Shown here one piece after another: positions 24,955-35,305 of a stretch of 64,000 nucleotides of DNA. The number at the start of each line of letters is the position of its first letter. Position 1 is the first letter of the stretch. The notes beneath the pieces are model-generated. The model saw nothing but the letters and a program-made list of their open reading frames with translations. It searched no databases and was not told the DNA's origin. Source of the stretch: JAADEM01 sp965371855. GTDB taxonomy: Bacteria > Bacteroidota > Bacteroidia > Bacteroidales > Marinilabiliaceae. Position numbers and translations under genes: made by a program. The stretch is taken from positions 1 through 64,000 of the forward strand of contig CBDUZZ010000004.1 in NCBI GenBank assembly GCA_965371855.1, read 5' to 3'.

Positions 24955-27356
24955 GAAAAAGAATTTTAATATCCCTAATCTTTATTTCTTTACTACATAC
25001 AGAATCAATTGTCTCACAACTAAAAACAGGTGAGTGGCGGGATTATTTTTCCTACTCCTCATGTAACTTTGTTAACACAAGTGATAACAAAATAATAGCA
25101 GCCAACACATTAGGATTATTCTTTTACATAAAAGACAACAATTCATATCTTCGACTAAATAAAACCAATGGACTAAACGATATTAACATATGCTCTTTAC
25201 TGGCTATGTCAAATGGAAATATCATAATTGGTTATGAAAATGGGAATATCGACATCATTGAAGAAGATAAAGTCATTTCAATCCCTGATCTGAAAAATAA
25301 AAACATGGCCGGGAGTAAAAAAATCAATCAATTTTATGAGTATAATAATAAAATTTATTGCAGCATGTCATTTGGCATAATGGTAATAGATCCTGTAAAA
25401 TATGAAATAGCAGACACATATTACATTGGCTCCAACGGAACAGATTTAAAGATAAACCAAACAACTGTTTTTGACGGATATATTTATGCTGCAACTGGAA
25501 GTGGAATAATCAGAGCTCCAGCTGACAGCCCGGCGTTAGGAGCTTTTGACACCTGGGAAGAGACAACGGGTATGAACGAAAATTTCAATAGCATTATTAC
25601 ATTTGATAATTATTTATTAGCTGCTAAGGGAGAAATAAAATCTTCTAATAGCATTTATTTTTTCCATAACGAATCATGTACCTTTTTAAAGGATGTGAGT
25701 GATTTTATGGGATTTACTACCAACGATATAAGATTAGGTATATTCTCATCTAAATCTGTTCAGTTGTTAGGCAGCGATTTCCAAGTTGTTAAAACGATAA
25801 ATAAGTATCGTTTTAAGGAAGAAGGAGAAGTCACACTTTCCGTATCTTCGGCACTATTGGATAAAAACTCCGGAGAGCTTTTAATAGCAGATACAAATTA
25901 TGGGATTGCACGCATTAGAGAAAGTTCTTCTACTGATGAATATTTTTATCCTGATGGCCCGATGTCAAATAATGCATATGACGTTGTGGCTTCCACAGCG
26001 GGAATTTATACAACAGCAGGAGGCACTGATGTATCATGGAATAATCTAAACAGACCTGCAGAATTCTCTTTTTACGATGGTATTAGCTGGACAAAATTTC
26101 ACAGAGATCTAACACCTGTGGATATCGTTGATTCTATCGGCTGGCGTGATCTTTTAAAAATTGCTATTGACCCCACAAAACCTGAACATGCTTTTATTTG
26201 TTCTTGGGGAACCGGCATTTTCGAAACTACTTCCGGTAAATTAACAAATAACTACAATCAGTACAATAGTGATGGTGGGCTACAGAATATTGATTGGGTA
26301 GGAAAAAAGTTCTATGTGAGAGTTGGCGGTATCGCAATAGACAAAAACAAAAATGTTTGGATGAATAATGCTGGTGTTAATTATGGTTTAGTAATTAAAA
26401 CAGTTGAAGATGAATGGATACAATATTCTTATGAAGCACTTCGTGATATTCATTCAATGGGACAAATATTAATAACAAAAAATAATTATTTTTGGATGAT
26501 TATCCCAAGAACTGAGAAAGCTGGTTTGTTCGTGTTTGACATTAATAACACTGTTGAAGATCAAAGTGATGACTGGTACCGTTGTGCTTTGACTACTTCC
26601 CTTGATTCAGATCCACGCAATGCAGGTCAACTTAAACTCTGGGATGAAAATGGTGAAGAGATTACAAACCTTGTTTATTCATTAGCAGAGGATAAAAACG
26701 GATACATCTGGGTAGGTACTGATAAAGGTGTATTAGTTTATTACAGACCTTATGCTATTTTTCAGGATGATAAACCTATTGCCAGCAGAATAAAAATACC
26801 CAGGAACGATGGGAGCAATCTAGCCGATTACCTCCTTGAAAAAGAGACAGTAACCGCCATTACTATAGACGGAGGTAACAGGAAATGGTTGGGCACAGCA
26901 AACTCAGGACTTTTCCTTGTTTCCGAGGATGGTACAAAAACCATTCAATCATTCAATGTTGATAACAGCCCTATAGTTTCAAATCACATTAATAGTATTG
27001 CTATTCATCCTAAAACAGGTGAAGTTTTTATTGGAACAGACAAAGGCATTGTTTCATATAAAGGCCTTGCTACAGAAGGTGCGGAATCGTATAGCAAACT
27101 CTATGCATATCCTAATCCGGTAAGAGAAAACTATTCTGGAGACATTATTATTACCGGTCTTCTTGAAAATTCCACACTTAAGATTGTTGATGTGAGTGGT
27201 AAACTTGTTCATGAAACTACATCCGTTGGTGGACAAGCTATCTGGAACGGAAAAAATCTACATGGGGAAAAGGTGAAAACGGGTGTTTATATTGTTTTTG
27301 TTTCGAATGAAGACGGAACAGAAAAAGCTACAACAAAAATACTGATTGTCAATTAA
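24951..27356 (+). CDS. porZ: PorZ-like type IX secretion beta-propeller protein
   Basis: An 801-residue exported protein. A signal peptide (about 1-22) precedes two propeller domains made of repeats such as NGLNDINICSLL and DKNGYIWVGTDKGVLVYY, resembling two-component-regulator propellers. The last about 75 residues are a type A sorting domain (YPNPVRENYSGDIIITG to ATTKILIVN). PorZ is part of the cell-surface attachment complex of the type IX system, and this gene has its size, architecture and opening (GEWRDYFSYSSC). It is coupled to rdgB. The orthology to PorZ is by recognition, not alignment. Confidence 0.82.
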   Translation: MRKRILISLIFISLLHTESIVSQLKTGEWRDYFSYSSCNFVNTSDNKIIAANTLGLFFYIKDNNSYLRLNKTNGLNDINICSLLAMSNGNIIIGYENGNIDIIEEDKVISIPDLKNKNMAGSKKINQFYEYNNKIYCSMSFGIMVIDPVKYEIADTYYIGSNGTDLKINQTTVFDGYIYAATGSGIIRAPADSPALGAFDTWEETTGMNENFNSIITFDNYLLAAKGEIKSSNSIYFFHNESCTFLKDVSDFMGFTTNDIRLGIFSSKSVQLLGSDFQVVKTINKYRFKEEGEVTLSVSSALLDKNSGELLIADTNYGIARIRESSSTDEYFYPDGPMSNNAYDVVASTAGIYTTAGGTDVSWNNLNRPAEFSFYDGISWTKFHRDLTPVDIVDSIGWRDLLKIAIDPTKPEHAFICSWGTGIFETTSGKLTNNYNQYNSDGGLQNIDWVGKKFYVRVGGIAIDKNKNVWMNNAGVNYGLVIKTVEDEWIQYSYEALRDIHSMGQILITKNNYFWMIIPRTEKAGLFVFDINNTVEDQSDDWYRCALTTSLDSDPRNAGQLKLWDENGEEITNLVYSLAEDKNGYIWVGTDKGVLVYYRPYAIFQDDKPIASRIKIPRNDGSNLADYLLEKETVTAITIDGGNRKWLGTANSGLFLVSEDGTKTIQSFNVDNSPIVSNHINSIAIHPKTGEVFIGTDKGIVSYKGLATEGAESYSKLYAYPNPVRENYSGDIIITGLLENSTLKIVDVSGKLVHETTSVGGQAIWNGKNLHGEKVKTGVYIVFVSNEDGTEKATTKILIVN

Positions 27357-27378
27357 TAATTAAAGGTCACATTTCGCA

Positions 27379-30126
27379 ATGAAAAAAGGATTAGTTTATC
27401 TATCAATTTCTATTACATTAATCGTATTAATCAGTGTATTTTTCATTTTAAATAACAACAGACAATACAAGGGGAACGTTGCTATAAAAGGAATCCCTGT
27501 TGATGCTGCTGTAATAATACGTATTGCTGACATTACTTCCATATCTGACTTAATATTAAAAGACATTGACTACGATAAAGAATTGGAGAAATTTTCCCTA
27601 TCATCAAAAGTATACAATTTAGCCCGACAGTTAGATTCTCTGGAGATATTCGCGGAGTCAGCATTTAAAAAACTTAAACAGAAACAGCTTATTGCCTCTT
27701 TTCATATACAAGGAAGAGATAAAGTGCAAACACTTTTAGCCACAACATCTGATAATAAAGCAGAAGAAAACAAAATAACAGAGTGGGTAAAAAGTCTGAC
27801 CGACAAAAACTTTATTATTCACCCCAAAACTTATGATGCTGCAACAATATACTCAATAAAAAAACCCGAGTCGTCAAATACTTTTTACATCGCTACATTT
27901 CAAGGAATTATACTGGGGAGCCATTCCAATCTACTGATAGAAAGTGCCATAAGGCAACTCCAATCAGAAACATCGTTACTGTCGAACACTGCTTTTTCAA
28001 ATGTTTATAAAACCAGCGGAAAAAACAACCCTGCAAATTTGTATTTAAACTTTGCAGCAATGCCGCGATTTTTATCTTCCGTTTTTAAAGATTCGAAAAA
28101 AATACCATCTGTTTTTAAGACCAACAACGCATTATGGGCTGAATTGGATGTAGATATAAAATCCAAAGAAATTGAGATGAATGGGTTTATTGCAGGAGAA
28201 AGCAGCAGTCTGATTAATGAGCTATTTAACGGAATGAAGCCACAAAAACCGGAAATATCTAAAGTCTTACCCTCCAATACAAGGATTTATATGTCATATT
28301 GTATGGAATCGTCTGAAGAATTCCAAAAACGGTTTCATTCTTACCTAAAGACAACTGGTAAGGAGACAAAATACTGGAGTGTTATAAATAAAATTAAGAA
28401 AAGTAAGATTATTGATGTTGATGCCGAACTATTTTCTATTATTGAAGATGAAATGGCATTGGTATATACGGATTTGAATCCGATGAATCCTGAAGCCAAT
28501 TCATTTTTTATTGCTGAAACAAAAGGTAAATCATATTCTTTAGATAAAATGAATAAGATACTGGAATCGCTGAACAGCCACACCATTCAGCCGGTAGAAC
28601 ACTACAAAGTGGATGAAGACACATCTTTTCCCATATACAAAGGACTCCCCGACAATCTGTTAAAACATATCATGGGATGGTTCTTTCCCATTGTTCCTCA
28701 GAAATATTTTTCATTTTATGACAACTACATCATTTTTTCTGACAACCTTAGCTCATTACACGATTTTTTATATGCAAATGTGCTGAAGAAAACACTCTCA
28801 AATAAGAAACATTTTAATGATTTCAGAGAGAACTTCTCCGTTCGTGAAAATCTTTTTATCTATAGTGAAATCCCTGTTTTAGCAAGTTATTTGAAGAATA
28901 TTCTGAAAGATGAGTTTATCAATTTCTCACCTGAACAAAACAAAGAGTTGTCAAAGTTTTTCGCAGGAGGAATACAAATTGCATCCACCGGCAACCTGTT
29001 ATACTCAAATATCTATGCAAACTATCTCCCATCAAGGGAAAATGAACCACATACCATTTGGCAGAGCTTGTTGGATTCAACAGTAATTAACAAACCTGTT
29101 TTAGTGCAAAACCATTATACGAATGAGAAAGAATTGATGGTTCAGGATGCAAAATATAATCTTTACCTGATAAATAACTCAGGCCGCTTATTGTGGAAGA
29201 AACCTCTTGACGGTAAAATTTTGGGAAATATTGAGCAAATAGATTATTACAGGAATAATAAACTTCAATATATTTTCAACACAAAAAACAGAATCTATTT
29301 ACTTGACCGAAATGGTAACAGTGTAGATAAATATCCTATAAAACTACCGGTAATAGCCACAAATGGCCTTGCAATAATGGATTATGACAACAATCGTAAT
29401 TACCGTTTCTTTTTAGCAACAGACGATCATCGTGTACGTCTTTTCGACAAACGTGGTAATAAAATAACAGGATGGGAGTTTAAACAAACCGAGGGAACCG
29501 TTACTCAGCCTGTACAACATTTTAGAAATAACTCTAAAGACTACATTGTTTTTTCCGATAATCATAAAGTTTATATACTTGACAGAAGAGGAAATAACCG
29601 GGTAAAACCTAATAAACATGTGGTAGTAGCATCAAACTGCAAATTCTACATAAAAGGTCGAAACACATCAAACTGTAAACTAATTACCACCTCTGCTAAA
29701 GCTGAACTAATATTTATAGGTATCCCAACCGGACAAACTACCATTAAAACAGTTATTGATAAAACTAATAATTTTGGATTTACATTCTTTGAACAAAACA
29801 GCTCTTCCCGTTATGTTTTTGTAACACCTGACAAATTGAAAATATTCAAAAACTCCGGCAAAGAGATTGTCAGCAAAACATTCAACAAAAAAATGGCATT
29901 AACAATAGATAAATATCAGTTCTCCTCCGGAAATTTCAAACTTGGACTAAGAGAACAAAACGGGCAACATATCTACCTCATTAATTCAGACGGTTCAACA
30001 TACAAGGGATTCCCATTAAGAGGCAGCTCCAGATTTAGTATCGGCTTTCTAAAATCTTCATCTTCCAGGTTTAATCTGGTTGTAGGAGGTGATAATAATT
30101 ACATCTATAATTACAGGGTTGAATAA
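27379..30126 (+). CDS. Large membrane-anchored protein with C-terminal propeller-like repeats
   Basis: A 915-residue protein with one N-terminal membrane helix (about 4-24) and the rest predicted periplasmic. Residues about 30-570 are mixed alpha/beta without a recognised motif and resemble uncharacterised Bacteroidota DUF3352-like proteins. From about 580 to the end come repeats such as DAKYNLYLINNSGRLLWKKPL, KNRIYLLDRNGNSVDKYP and DHRVRLFDKRGNKITGW, the blades of a PQQ/WD-type propeller. It follows porZ by 22 bp, so a role near the type IX machinery is possible, but this is inferred from place only. Confidence 0.65.
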   Translation: MKKGLVYLSISITLIVLISVFFILNNNRQYKGNVAIKGIPVDAAVIIRIADITSISDLILKDIDYDKELEKFSLSSKVYNLARQLDSLEIFAESAFKKLKQKQLIASFHIQGRDKVQTLLATTSDNKAEENKITEWVKSLTDKNFIIHPKTYDAATIYSIKKPESSNTFYIATFQGIILGSHSNLLIESAIRQLQSETSLLSNTAFSNVYKTSGKNNPANLYLNFAAMPRFLSSVFKDSKKIPSVFKTNNALWAELDVDIKSKEIEMNGFIAGESSSLINELFNGMKPQKPEISKVLPSNTRIYMSYCMESSEEFQKRFHSYLKTTGKETKYWSVINKIKKSKIIDVDAELFSIIEDEMALVYTDLNPMNPEANSFFIAETKGKSYSLDKMNKILESLNSHTIQPVEHYKVDEDTSFPIYKGLPDNLLKHIMGWFFPIVPQKYFSFYDNYIIFSDNLSSLHDFLYANVLKKTLSNKKHFNDFRENFSVRENLFIYSEIPVLASYLKNILKDEFINFSPEQNKELSKFFAGGIQIASTGNLLYSNIYANYLPSRENEPHTIWQSLLDSTVINKPVLVQNHYTNEKELMVQDAKYNLYLINNSGRLLWKKPLDGKILGNIEQIDYYRNNKLQYIFNTKNRIYLLDRNGNSVDKYPIKLPVIATNGLAIMDYDNNRNYRFFLATDDHRVRLFDKRGNKITGWEFKQTEGTVTQPVQHFRNNSKDYIVFSDNHKVYILDRRGNNRVKPNKHVVVASNCKFYIKGRNTSNCKLITTSAKAELIFIGIPTGQTTIKTVIDKTNNFGFTFFEQNSSSRYVFVTPDKLKIFKNSGKEIVSKTFNKKMALTIDKYQFSSGNFKLGLREQNGQHIYLINSDGSTYKGFPLRGSSRFSIGFLKSSSSRFNLVVGGDNNYIYNYRVE

Positions 30127-30155
30127 CCTAATGCGAAAATGATAAAATAACCAAT

Positions 30156-31169
30156 ATGGAAAAGCTTAATATAGGAGTTCTTGGTGTATCGAACCATTTC
30201 CTGAAAAGAGTTTTATTACCCTTAAAAGAAACAAAACACTGTTCTGTTCTCGGGATAGCTTCACGTGATAAAAACAGAGCCGCTGAAACTGCTGAAAAAT
30301 TCAATATTCCAAAAGCGTACTCTTCATATAGTGAGTTATTGTCTGATTCTGGTATTGATGTTGTTTATATTCCACTGCCAAATCACATGCATTGTGAGTG
30401 GATAAAAAAGTCTGTTGATGCAGGCAAACATGTTTTATGCGAAAAACCATTATGCTTAAATGCGGAAGAAGCAAAGAGAGTTACACAATACGCAAAGAAC
30501 AAAGGGGTGAAACTTATGGAAGCTTTTATGTATAAATTTCACCCCTTATGGATTCATGTCATAAATATCGTACAAACAAACCAAATTGGAAAAATAACTT
30601 ACATACATACTTCTTTTTCATACAACAACCCTTCAAAGACCAATATTAGGAATATTAAGGAATATGGTGGTGGTGCAATGATGGATATTGGTTGTTATGC
30701 CGTATCTGTACCAAGGTTTATTTTGAACAAAGAGCCTGAAAAGGTTGTCAGCCTAATAAGCAGACATCCTGAATTTGATACCGACACGTTATCATCTGCA
30801 ATTATTGATTTCGGGGATGCAAGAGCAACTTTTTCTGTAGGAACCATGTCAGAATCTAATCAAACGGTTGAGATAGTGGGAACATCCGGAAAGATATCAA
30901 TCCCTTTACCTTTTAATACTTTTGTTGATGTAAGGTCATCAATAACTATCACCAATAATATTGGCGAACGCATTGTTGAATTTGAACCTGCCGATCAATA
31001 CGGAATCATGTTTGATGCTTTTGCCAATGCCGTTATTAATAATCAGCCCGCACCTGTGCCTGTTAGTGATGCCGTAAACAATCAAAAAGTGGTGGATGCA
31101 ATACTCAGGTCCGGAGAAACAAATAACTGGGAACTGATAAAATCTGCTGTCGATTCAGCCACAATTTAA
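30156..31169 (+). CDS. Gfo/Idh/MocA-family oxidoreductase
   Basis: A 337-residue cytosolic NAD(P)-dependent oxidoreductase. The N-terminal Rossmann fold begins NIGVLGVSNHFLKRVLLPL and includes the family motif HVLCEKPLCL (EKP). The C-terminal domain contains GGGAMMDIGCYAVSVPRF, with the usual catalytic region GxxMDxGxY. Members act on sugars, inositols or related compounds; the substrate cannot be told here. It follows the propeller protein by 29 bp but is probably unrelated in function. Confidence 0.9.
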   Translation: MEKLNIGVLGVSNHFLKRVLLPLKETKHCSVLGIASRDKNRAAETAEKFNIPKAYSSYSELLSDSGIDVVYIPLPNHMHCEWIKKSVDAGKHVLCEKPLCLNAEEAKRVTQYAKNKGVKLMEAFMYKFHPLWIHVINIVQTNQIGKITYIHTSFSYNNPSKTNIRNIKEYGGGAMMDIGCYAVSVPRFILNKEPEKVVSLISRHPEFDTDTLSSAIIDFGDARATFSVGTMSESNQTVEIVGTSGKISIPLPFNTFVDVRSSITITNNIGERIVEFEPADQYGIMFDAFANAVINNQPAPVPVSDAVNNQKVVDAILRSGETNNWELIKSAVDSATI

Positions 31170-31405
31170 AATTATAACATTATTAAAGCCTGTAATCATT
31201 GATAATTGTATTATTGTCAACACTTTTAGCCTTCCTGTGGAAAAATCGGATATTTACAAACAATAGGTCTTATCTTTAATTGGGATTAAATCCTTTTGCT
31301 GTAGCGAACCGCTTCAGGCAAACCAAATAGATTTAATTGCAATAATTCTATTTAGTATCCGTTAAACAGTCATCAATTAGTGAAATATAGTTAAGATAAA
31401 AAACA

Positions 31406-33031
31406 ATGAAAATGAGATTTCTGTCAACCATAACACTTACACTTTTAGCTTTTATTTCTGCTTGTAACACAGGAAATAAAAACTTGAAAGTAGTTAGCTT
31501 TAATATCCGTTATGCAAATAATTCGGATGGACATAACTCATGGGAGAGCAGGAAGCCATTAGTTAAAAGTTTTTTAAAGAAAGGCGATTTTGATATTATA
31601 AGTTTTCAGGAAGTATTGAAACCTCAATTAGATTTTTTAACTCAAATATTAACAGACTATACTGTAATTACAGCCGGAAGAGATGATGGATTGAACAAAG
31701 GCGAACACTGTTCAATTTTCTTTAAAACATCTAAGTTTAATTTACTTGCAAAATCACATTTTTGGCTATCCAACAACCCGGAAAAACCGGGAAACATAGG
31801 ATGGGGAGCACATCTGCCCAGAATTGTAACATGGGTCAAATTACAAAACAAACGTACCGGTCATATATTCTTTGTTTTCAACACCCATTTAAGCCATATA
31901 AGTGAATACGCCAGAAACAAAAGCGTTTTATTACTGCTTAGTAAAATAAAGTCGATTGCAGATAATGTTCCGGTAGTTGTTACGGGGGACTTTAACTCTG
32001 ACCCAAAATCTCAGGCCCATATGCTTATGACAGGTAACTGGCATGAACATTTTTCATTTTCTGATGCGTATAAGGTAAGCACATTTCCTGTATCAGGCAA
32101 AGGGTTTACTTATAACCGTTTTAATAATAAAGACGGAATAAAACGTATTGACTATATTTTTGTTAATGGTTATCTGGATGTAATCAAGTATAATACATAT
32201 AATATTATTAAAGACAGCACATATATTTCAGACCATTTCCCAATAATGGCAGAAGTAAAATTCAACATTGATCGAGTAGAGAGAAATGGTGAAAATAAGC
32301 CATTGCCAAAATTTGCACCCAAACCGATATTTGAAACATCTCAAATAATTTTTGAAGACAGCATTTTTGTTCCTGTCAGAAGTGATATTTTAAATGCCAG
32401 GATATTCTACACCTTAAATGGAAGAATACCCGACACAACATCAAGCAAATATTTATCGCCCCTAATAATTAAAGAGACAACAAAACTAACTACTACGGCC
32501 GTAGCTTCCAATCTTTTATCAAGTCCTCCTACCCAAAGGTCATTTTTAAAAGGAAAAATAAACAGTGCAAGATTAATAAGTATAAAACCTCAACCCAACG
32601 GAAATTTCTCCCGAACACATTATAATTGGCTATTTGACGGGCGAATAATGCAGGAGCAAATTCAGAATACAGAATGTGTTAATATTATAGGGAAAGATAC
32701 CGAAATGGTATTCAGGCTAAATAGACTTCAAAAAATAAAAGAAGTATATGTATCTATGCTTGAAGACAATAATCTATGCGTATTCCCACCAAAAGAAATT
32801 ACTGTCTCTATTTCCAAAGATGGTTATTCTTTTAAAAACTTAAAAACCTTAATAAACCGGGAACCATTTGCCATAAAAGAAGGTAGGAGGCACACGCTAT
32901 ACAGAATTAAAATACCGGGGAAGACACAATTTATTAGAATCAGGCTCAAGAATCCGGGGACTTGCCCTGATGAATACTCTATTAACAAAGAACCATCAAG
33001 AATGATAATTGATGAAATAGGAGTACTTTAA
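31406..33031 (+). CDS. Endonuclease/exonuclease/phosphatase-family lipoprotein with C-terminal carbohydrate-type domains
   Basis: A 541-residue exported protein. A signal peptide ends in the lipobox AFISAC (C20). Residues about 27-285 are an EEP domain: KVVSFNIRYAN, IISFQEV (metal Glu), THLSH, VTGDFNSDP and SDHFPIMAEV (catalytic His). Then comes a chitobiase/hexosaminidase-like beta domain (about 305-390, DILNARIFYTLNGRIPDTTS). Last is a discoidin-like domain with LNRLQKIKEVYVSMLED and TQFIRIRLKNPG. EEP enzymes of this kind hydrolyse phosphodiesters or phosphates, often on lipids or nucleic acids; the substrate is unknown. Confidence 0.85.
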   Translation: MKMRFLSTITLTLLAFISACNTGNKNLKVVSFNIRYANNSDGHNSWESRKPLVKSFLKKGDFDIISFQEVLKPQLDFLTQILTDYTVITAGRDDGLNKGEHCSIFFKTSKFNLLAKSHFWLSNNPEKPGNIGWGAHLPRIVTWVKLQNKRTGHIFFVFNTHLSHISEYARNKSVLLLLSKIKSIADNVPVVVTGDFNSDPKSQAHMLMTGNWHEHFSFSDAYKVSTFPVSGKGFTYNRFNNKDGIKRIDYIFVNGYLDVIKYNTYNIIKDSTYISDHFPIMAEVKFNIDRVERNGENKPLPKFAPKPIFETSQIIFEDSIFVPVRSDILNARIFYTLNGRIPDTTSSKYLSPLIIKETTKLTTTAVASNLLSSPPTQRSFLKGKINSARLISIKPQPNGNFSRTHYNWLFDGRIMQEQIQNTECVNIIGKDTEMVFRLNRLQKIKEVYVSMLEDNNLCVFPPKEITVSISKDGYSFKNLKTLINREPFAIKEGRRHTLYRIKIPGKTQFIRIRLKNPGTCPDEYSINKEPSRMIIDEIGVL

Positions 33032-33037
33032 CCAACT

Positions 33038-33850
33038 CTAATCAGGATATTCCATTTCAACCAAAAATCCACTGTATTTATTAATATTCATAACATACCC
33101 ATTGTCAAACAGAATGTATTGTCCCTTTATTCCGGCAACAACGCTTTTTATCTCTTTCTCTTTCTCAAGGCTAAAGGACTTTGGATCTTCTGGAGACGAG
33201 CTTAACGGATAGTTTATATCGAGTATTTTATCGTCATCAGTTACATACTGCTTCAGTTCTTCAGGAAGCAACTCTGCAACTCTGACTTTTTCGGCTAACA
33301 GATTAATGTCAAAATCTTTGTAGACACTTTTAAGCATTTTTTTCCACTCTGTTTTATCTGCTATAAACTTTTTCAAAAAAACTTCAATAATCCCGGCAAT
33401 ATGCCTGTTGGGTGTTTCTGCCAGCTTGATAGCTCTTACGGCTCCCTGGTCAATCCAGCGCCCCGGTATATGATGACGCCGTGTAACACCAACTTTCAGC
33501 CCCGATGAGACAGACAGATATACAAAATGAGGTATTAAGCACTGCTTATGCGACCACTCCATATCCCGTGCTATTCCCAAATGGGCTTTACACTTCTCAG
33601 GGTTAAACAAACACTCTTCTGCCTGCGGTGCAGTTTCATAGCAATGCCTGCACATTGCACGTCCGGCATAAGTTGTTCTAATTTCAATACCACAAACAGT
33701 ACAATTAATTTTGTTCTGAAACGTAATTCGCACCTCTTTACCGATAAGATTGTTCATGTCAATATCAAAATCTCCCAGAGCAAGATTGTACTGAACGGTC
33801 TCACCGGAGTAATCACTCCTCATCTTAGTCAAGTTACCCGTTACTATCAT
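33038..33850 (-). CDS. DUF2797 family zinc-ribbon protein
   Basis: A 270-residue cytosolic protein. Residues about 48-85 hold a Cys cluster (CTVCGIE, MCRHCYETAP, EECLFNPEKCKAH) that looks like a zinc site. The following segment, YLSVSSGLKVGVTRRHHIPGRWIDQGA, resembles the core of a GIY-YIG fold, which has been suggested for DUF2797. No function is established. It sits between a convergent gene and the U32 gene, which is 53 bp upstream on the same strand. Confidence 0.82.
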   Translation of the reverse strand: MIVTGNLTKMRSDYSGETVQYNLALGDFDIDMNNLIGKEVRITFQNKINCTVCGIEIRTTYAGRAMCRHCYETAPQAEECLFNPEKCKAHLGIARDMEWSHKQCLIPHFVYLSVSSGLKVGVTRRHHIPGRWIDQGAVRAIKLAETPNRHIAGIIEVFLKKFIADKTEWKKMLKSVYKDFDINLLAEKVRVAELLPEELKQYVTDDDKILDINYPLSSSPEDPKSFSLEKEKEIKSVVAGIKGQYILFDNGYVMNINKYSGFLVEMEYPD

Positions 33851-33903
33851 CCTTTTGAATATTAATTTGGTTCTTTATGGAAAACAATCAAATAAATTTC
33901 TTT

Positions 33904-35151
33904 TTAACTATCCACAATTTTATACAACTTATCCGAACGCCTGATTTTCACATTAACAGGCATAGAACAACGATCTCCTTTAACTGTTTTTTCTACCTTC
34001 TTAAGATCAACTCGTATCTCTTCCACTTTTATTTGAACAACTCCTGTAGTAGGCCCGGTAATTAGTATTTCATCACCTACCGATAAGTCCTGAGTTTCCA
34101 TTAGAAATTCTGCCACTTTTATTTTGGGGAAGTAATTCATTCCCTTTCCTATATATATCTTCTTTTTAGTCGCTCTTGATCCGTAATTTTTACTCCACTC
34201 ACCCAGTTTTTGTCCAAGATAGTAACCATCCCAAAATCCGCGATTGAAAACACCGGATAACCGTCTGTCCCAATCATCGGTCTTAGCATCAGTAAATGTA
34301 CCATCAGCCACAGCATTAATTGCCTCATCGTAACATTCACAAACCGTTTTTACATATTCCGCTGAACGTGCCCGACCCTCAATCTTCAACACCCGAACCC
34401 CGGCATCAAGCATTACATTCAGGAAATGAATAGTCTTCAAATCTTTAGGCGACATAATATATTCATTATCCACCTCAAGCTCATCACCTGTCTCTTTCTC
34501 TTTTACAACATAGCCCCTGCGGCAAGGCTGCAAACACGCACCTCTGTTTGCCGATGAGTTAAGCTGATGAAGACTCAGGTAACACTTCCCCGAAACAGCC
34601 ATACACAATGCACCGTGCGAAAACATCTCAATCTTTATCAGATTTCCCGAAGGACCTTTAATCTCTTCATCCTGAATAGTCCTGTAGATCTCTTTCACCT
34701 GCTCCATATTCAGCTCTCTGGCTAATACAACAACATCGGCAAAACGGCTGTAGAATTTCAGTGATTCACTGTTTGAAATATTTACCTGTGTGGAAGCATG
34801 AACCTCAACACCTATAGAGTTTGCATAATTTATTGCTGCCTGATCTGATGCTATGATTGCAGTAATACCATATTCGTTAGCAGCATCAATAATCTTATAC
34901 ATTAAAGGCAACTCTTCATCATAAATTACAGTATTAACGGTAAGATATGTTTTAATTTTATGCTTTTTACTTATTGAAACAATCTCTTTAAGATCTTCTA
35001 TTGTGAAATTATTTGACGACTTTGCCCTCATATTCAATTGCTCAATGCCGAAATATACGGAATTGGCATTTCCCTGAATAGCTGCCATCAAAGATTCATA
35101 CGAACCAACCGGAGCCATCAACTCAACATCCTCTCTTATAAGATTTCCCAT
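33904..35151 (-). CDS. U32 peptidase-family protein (tRNA/rRNA hydroxylation type)
   Basis: A 415-residue protein with the TIM-barrel opening ELMAPVGSYESLMAAIQGNANSVYFG. The Cys set GKCYLSLHQ, GACLQPCRRGY and a later TVCECYDE is used for Fe-S binding in YegQ/RlhA-type members. Enzymes of this group (TrhP, RlhA) hydroxylate tRNA or 23S rRNA using prephenate. It is closest to the YegQ/TrhP branch by length and domain end; the precise target is uncertain. It is co-directional with the DUF2797 gene. Confidence 0.85.
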   Translation of the reverse strand: MGNLIREDVELMAPVGSYESLMAAIQGNANSVYFGIEQLNMRAKSSNNFTIEDLKEIVSISKKHKIKTYLTVNTVIYDEELPLMYKIIDAANEYGITAIIASDQAAINYANSIGVEVHASTQVNISNSESLKFYSRFADVVVLARELNMEQVKEIYRTIQDEEIKGPSGNLIKIEMFSHGALCMAVSGKCYLSLHQLNSSANRGACLQPCRRGYVVKEKETGDELEVDNEYIMSPKDLKTIHFLNVMLDAGVRVLKIEGRARSAEYVKTVCECYDEAINAVADGTFTDAKTDDWDRRLSGVFNRGFWDGYYLGQKLGEWSKNYGSRATKKKIYIGKGMNYFPKIKVAEFLMETQDLSVGDEILITGPTTGVVQIKVEEIRVDLKKVEKTVKGDRCSMPVNVKIRRSDKLYKIVDS

Positions 35152-35305
35152 CTTGTAACCCTTATTTTCTTTTGCCGCAAAAATAATTTATTTAATTAAC
35201 TAATACTAATTGACCATATTTTTATGATTTTACTCTCTTTTTATCTTACACCATAAATAGAATTGCTGCATTTTTTGTTTCTTTGAAAACAAACTTCAAA
35301 TGTAA

